From assembly GCA_004554425.1 (NCBI GenBank), contig SFMI01000098.1, positions 1-6,670 on the forward strand: a stretch of 6,670 nucleotides of DNA. The letters are read 5' to 3'. The position numbers and the translations under genes are program-made. Under the pieces are notes generated by a model that did no database searches, was not told where the DNA came from, and was given only the letters and a program-made list of their open reading frames with translations. How positions within the stretch are numbered: position 1 is the stretch's first letter; every line of letters begins with the position of its first letter. Below are positions 4,999 through 6,670 of this stretch, in pieces. The DNA is from Candidatus Saccharimonadota bacterium (GTDB taxonomy: Bacteria; Eremiobacterota; Xenobia; Xenobiales; Xenobiaceae).

Positions 4999-6670
4999 AT
5001 GAAAGTTATTATTGTCGGCGGCGTGGCCGGAGGAGCTTCGGCTGCGGCCAGATTACGCAGATTAGACGAAAAAGCTCAAATTACTATTTTTGAGCGTTCT
5101 GGATTTGTCTCTTATGCTAACTGCGGTTTGCCTTACTATTTAGGCGGAGTTATCGAAGACCAAACTGATTTAACAATACAAACACCGGACAGTTTAAAAC
5201 AACGCTTCAATATCGATGTAAAAACGGAACACGAAGTAACAAAAATAGATCGTCACAACAGAACTGTAACGGTTCACGATCTGCAGAACAATATCTTCTT
5301 TACAGAGAAGTACGATAAACTGCTACTTGCTCCCGGAGCCGCGCCTGTTAGGCCAAATCTTCCCGGGTTGCCCCCTGTACCTGAATTTAACTTACCTGAA
5401 GATAATGCTTCCAAGCTAAACTCATCTAATATTTATACTCTGCGCACGGTGGAAGATACCTTAAGTTTAAAAGCAAAAATTAACCAAAAAACAGTTAAAT
5501 CAGCGGTTATTGTAGGCGGTGGTTTTATTGGTGTAGAAGTAGCGGAAAATTTGCTTAAGATTGGACTAAAAGTTACCCTTATCGAGCGCGGTGATCATAT
5601 AATAGCCCCTCTGGATCGTGATATGGCTACTTTCTTGCATTCCCATCTTCGCAATCATGGTCTCAATTTAATACTTAATACCAATGTAACAGGATTTAAA
5701 TCTATCGATTCTTCAGTCAAAGTCGAGTTAGATGGCAAAGAAAGTATAGAAGCCGATTTAGTACTTTTAGCTATAGGTGTGGCTCCGGAATTTACTTTGG
5801 CCCAAGAAGCCGGTTTGAAACTGGGACCGCGCCACAGTATCGCCGTCAATGAGCATATGCAAACTTCTGATCCGAACATCTATGCTGTAGGCGACGCAGT
5901 CTCTATCACTAATTGCATTACCGAACAAAAAGCTGTCATAGCCTTGGCAGGACCAGCTAATAAACAAGGGCGCATTGCGGCTGACAATATAGTCGGCTTA
6001 GAGAGTGTTTACAGAGGTTCGGTAGGAACAGCCATCCTGCAGGTATTTCAAATGACTGCCGCCTTTACCGGCTTAAATGAACAAGCAGCCCAAAATGCAG
6101 GTATAAAATATAAAAAAGTTATTATTTCTCCAGCTTCACACGCTTCTTATTACCCAGGCGCCAGCGTTATGACCATGAAACTCTTGTTTGCCGCAGAAAC
6201 TAACAAAATTATCGGCGCTCAAATTGTAGGTTTTGACGGTGTGGACAAGCGCTTAGACGTAATAGCTACAGCTATGCAAGCCGGTTTAACGGCTCCACAA
6301 TTGAAAGAACTCGATTTAGCCTATGCACCGCCCTACTCTTCGGCCAAAGATCCAGTGAATATGCTTGGCTTTGTGGCTGAAAACGTAATTAGCGGTAAAG
6401 TAAAGCTCTTCTTTTATGAAGATTTGGCTTCTCTGCCACACAATAGTAGTGTAATTTTGTTAGACACACGCACCGACAGAGAATATAAGGCAGGTTTTGC
6501 TCCTGGTTTTACTACCCATATTCCAATTGATGAATTGCGAGAACGGCTTAGCGAATTGGACAAAAGCAAAACTATCTATGTTATGTGCCAATCTGGCTTG
6601 CGCAGTTATATTGCTTGCCGCATTTTAAGTCAAGAAGGCTTTCAATGTCTAAGTTTTGCTGGCGGCTACC
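4999..6670 (+). CDS. CoA-disulfide/persulfide reductase-type flavoprotein with C-terminal rhodanese domain (partial, right edge)
   Basis: This cytoplasmic flavoenzyme family uses NAD(P)H to reduce CoA disulfide, CoA persulfide or polysulfide, keeping thiols reduced or handling sulfane sulfur. All 557 codons to the window edge are open. Visible motifs in order: FAD site GGVAGGASAAARL (7-19); the redox cysteine in SYANCGLPY with C42, a single cysteine as in CoA-disulfide reductases; NAD(P) site GGGFIG (173-178); YAVGDA (295-300); a dimerisation domain from about 325 to 450 ending in YAPPYSSAKDP (442-452); then a rhodanese domain from about 475 with LLDTR and the active loop CQSGLRS (C530). The fused enzymes I know are about 550-565 residues, so only a short tail may be missing, although a further TusA or DsrE domain cannot be excluded. 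An extra acidic stretch of about 15 residues sits around 128-147. The start follows AAAGGAG with 9-nt spacing. Exact substrate is not deducible. Confidence 0.93.
   Translation, partial: MKVIIVGGVAGGASAAARLRRLDEKAQITIFERSGFVSYANCGLPYYLGGVIEDQTDLTIQTPDSLKQRFNIDVKTEHEVTKIDRHNRTVTVHDLQNNIFFTEKYDKLLLAPGAAPVRPNLPGLPPVPEFNLPEDNASKLNSSNIYTLRTVEDTLSLKAKINQKTVKSAVIVGGGFIGVEVAENLLKIGLKVTLIERGDHIIAPLDRDMATFLHSHLRNHGLNLILNTNVTGFKSIDSSVKVELDGKESIEADLVLLAIGVAPEFTLAQEAGLKLGPRHSIAVNEHMQTSDPNIYAVGDAVSITNCITEQKAVIALAGPANKQGRIAADNIVGLESVYRGSVGTAILQVFQMTAAFTGLNEQAAQNAGIKYKKVIISPASHASYYPGASVMTMKLLFAAETNKIIGAQIVGFDGVDKRLDVIATAMQAGLTAPQLKELDLAYAPPYSSAKDPVNMLGFVAENVISGKVKLFFYEDLASLPHNSSVILLDTRTDREYKAGFAPGFTTHIPIDELRERLSELDKSKTIYVMCQSGLRSYIACRILSQEGFQCLSFAGGY

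Noticed and set aside
5655..5967. Minus-strand frames of 66 and 74 codons opposite the flavoprotein gene
   Set aside because: They are antisense to conserved NAD(P)- and FAD-binding segments.
1..6670. CRISPR array, insertion sequence or tRNA gene
   Set aside because: No regularly spaced repeats, transposase motifs or terminal inverted repeats were seen; the only tRNA-like structure is the tmRNA acceptor and T-arm.

Overview
The window looks like chromosome from an anaerobic bacterium, probably of the Bacillota. The evidence is modest: an ssrA (tmRNA) gene whose 5' end resembles clostridial-type tmRNAs, AAGGAG-type ribosome binding sites, intrinsic terminators, and ferredoxin- and flavin-based redox enzymes. 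No 16S, ribosomal protein or other marker is present, so genus and class cannot be fixed from this sequence.

Layout. (1) 1-1521, minus strand, visibly AT-rich: a gene of unknown function split across two reading frames. The upstream frame (865-1521) begins with a CoiA-like zinc-binding motif. The downstream frame (869 to the left edge) is open for 289 codons, but its first 139 codons contain no ATG, GTG or TTG. The two frames meet at one codon, so this is one long protein broken by a frameshift or joined by a +1 frameshift. (2) 1522-1690: a candidate promoter with a repeated 9-bp palindromic word, then the ssrA terminator. (3) 1691-2047, minus strand: complete ssrA, preceded by a structured leader of about 80 nt and a good promoter at 2135-2164. 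(4) 2165-2317: divergent AT-rich spacer with the preT promoter and a 5' UTR hairpin. (5) 2318-4795, plus strand: preT and preA, with the preA start directly abutting the preT stop. They encode the two subunits of NAD(P)-dependent dihydropyrimidine dehydrogenase. (6) 4847-4884: strong intrinsic terminator. (7) 4999-6670, plus strand: a CoA-disulfide or persulfide reductase-type flavoenzyme with a C-terminal rhodanese domain, cut by the right edge only a little short of the usual family length.

How the parts relate. PreT takes electrons from NAD(P)H through FAD and passes them to PreA, which reduces uracil or thymine on FMN. Homologous gut preTA operons inactivate 5-fluorouracil. The flavoprotein-rhodanese gene is a separate transcription unit for sulfur or thiol redox chemistry. 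The AT-rich split gene lies just beyond the 3' end of ssrA, a well-known integration site for genomic islands, so the left part may be the edge of an acquired element; no integrase or second att copy is visible. The least explained items are the split zinc-finger gene, the possible +1 frameshift site and the predicted stem covering the ribosome binding site of the rhodanese-flavoprotein gene.
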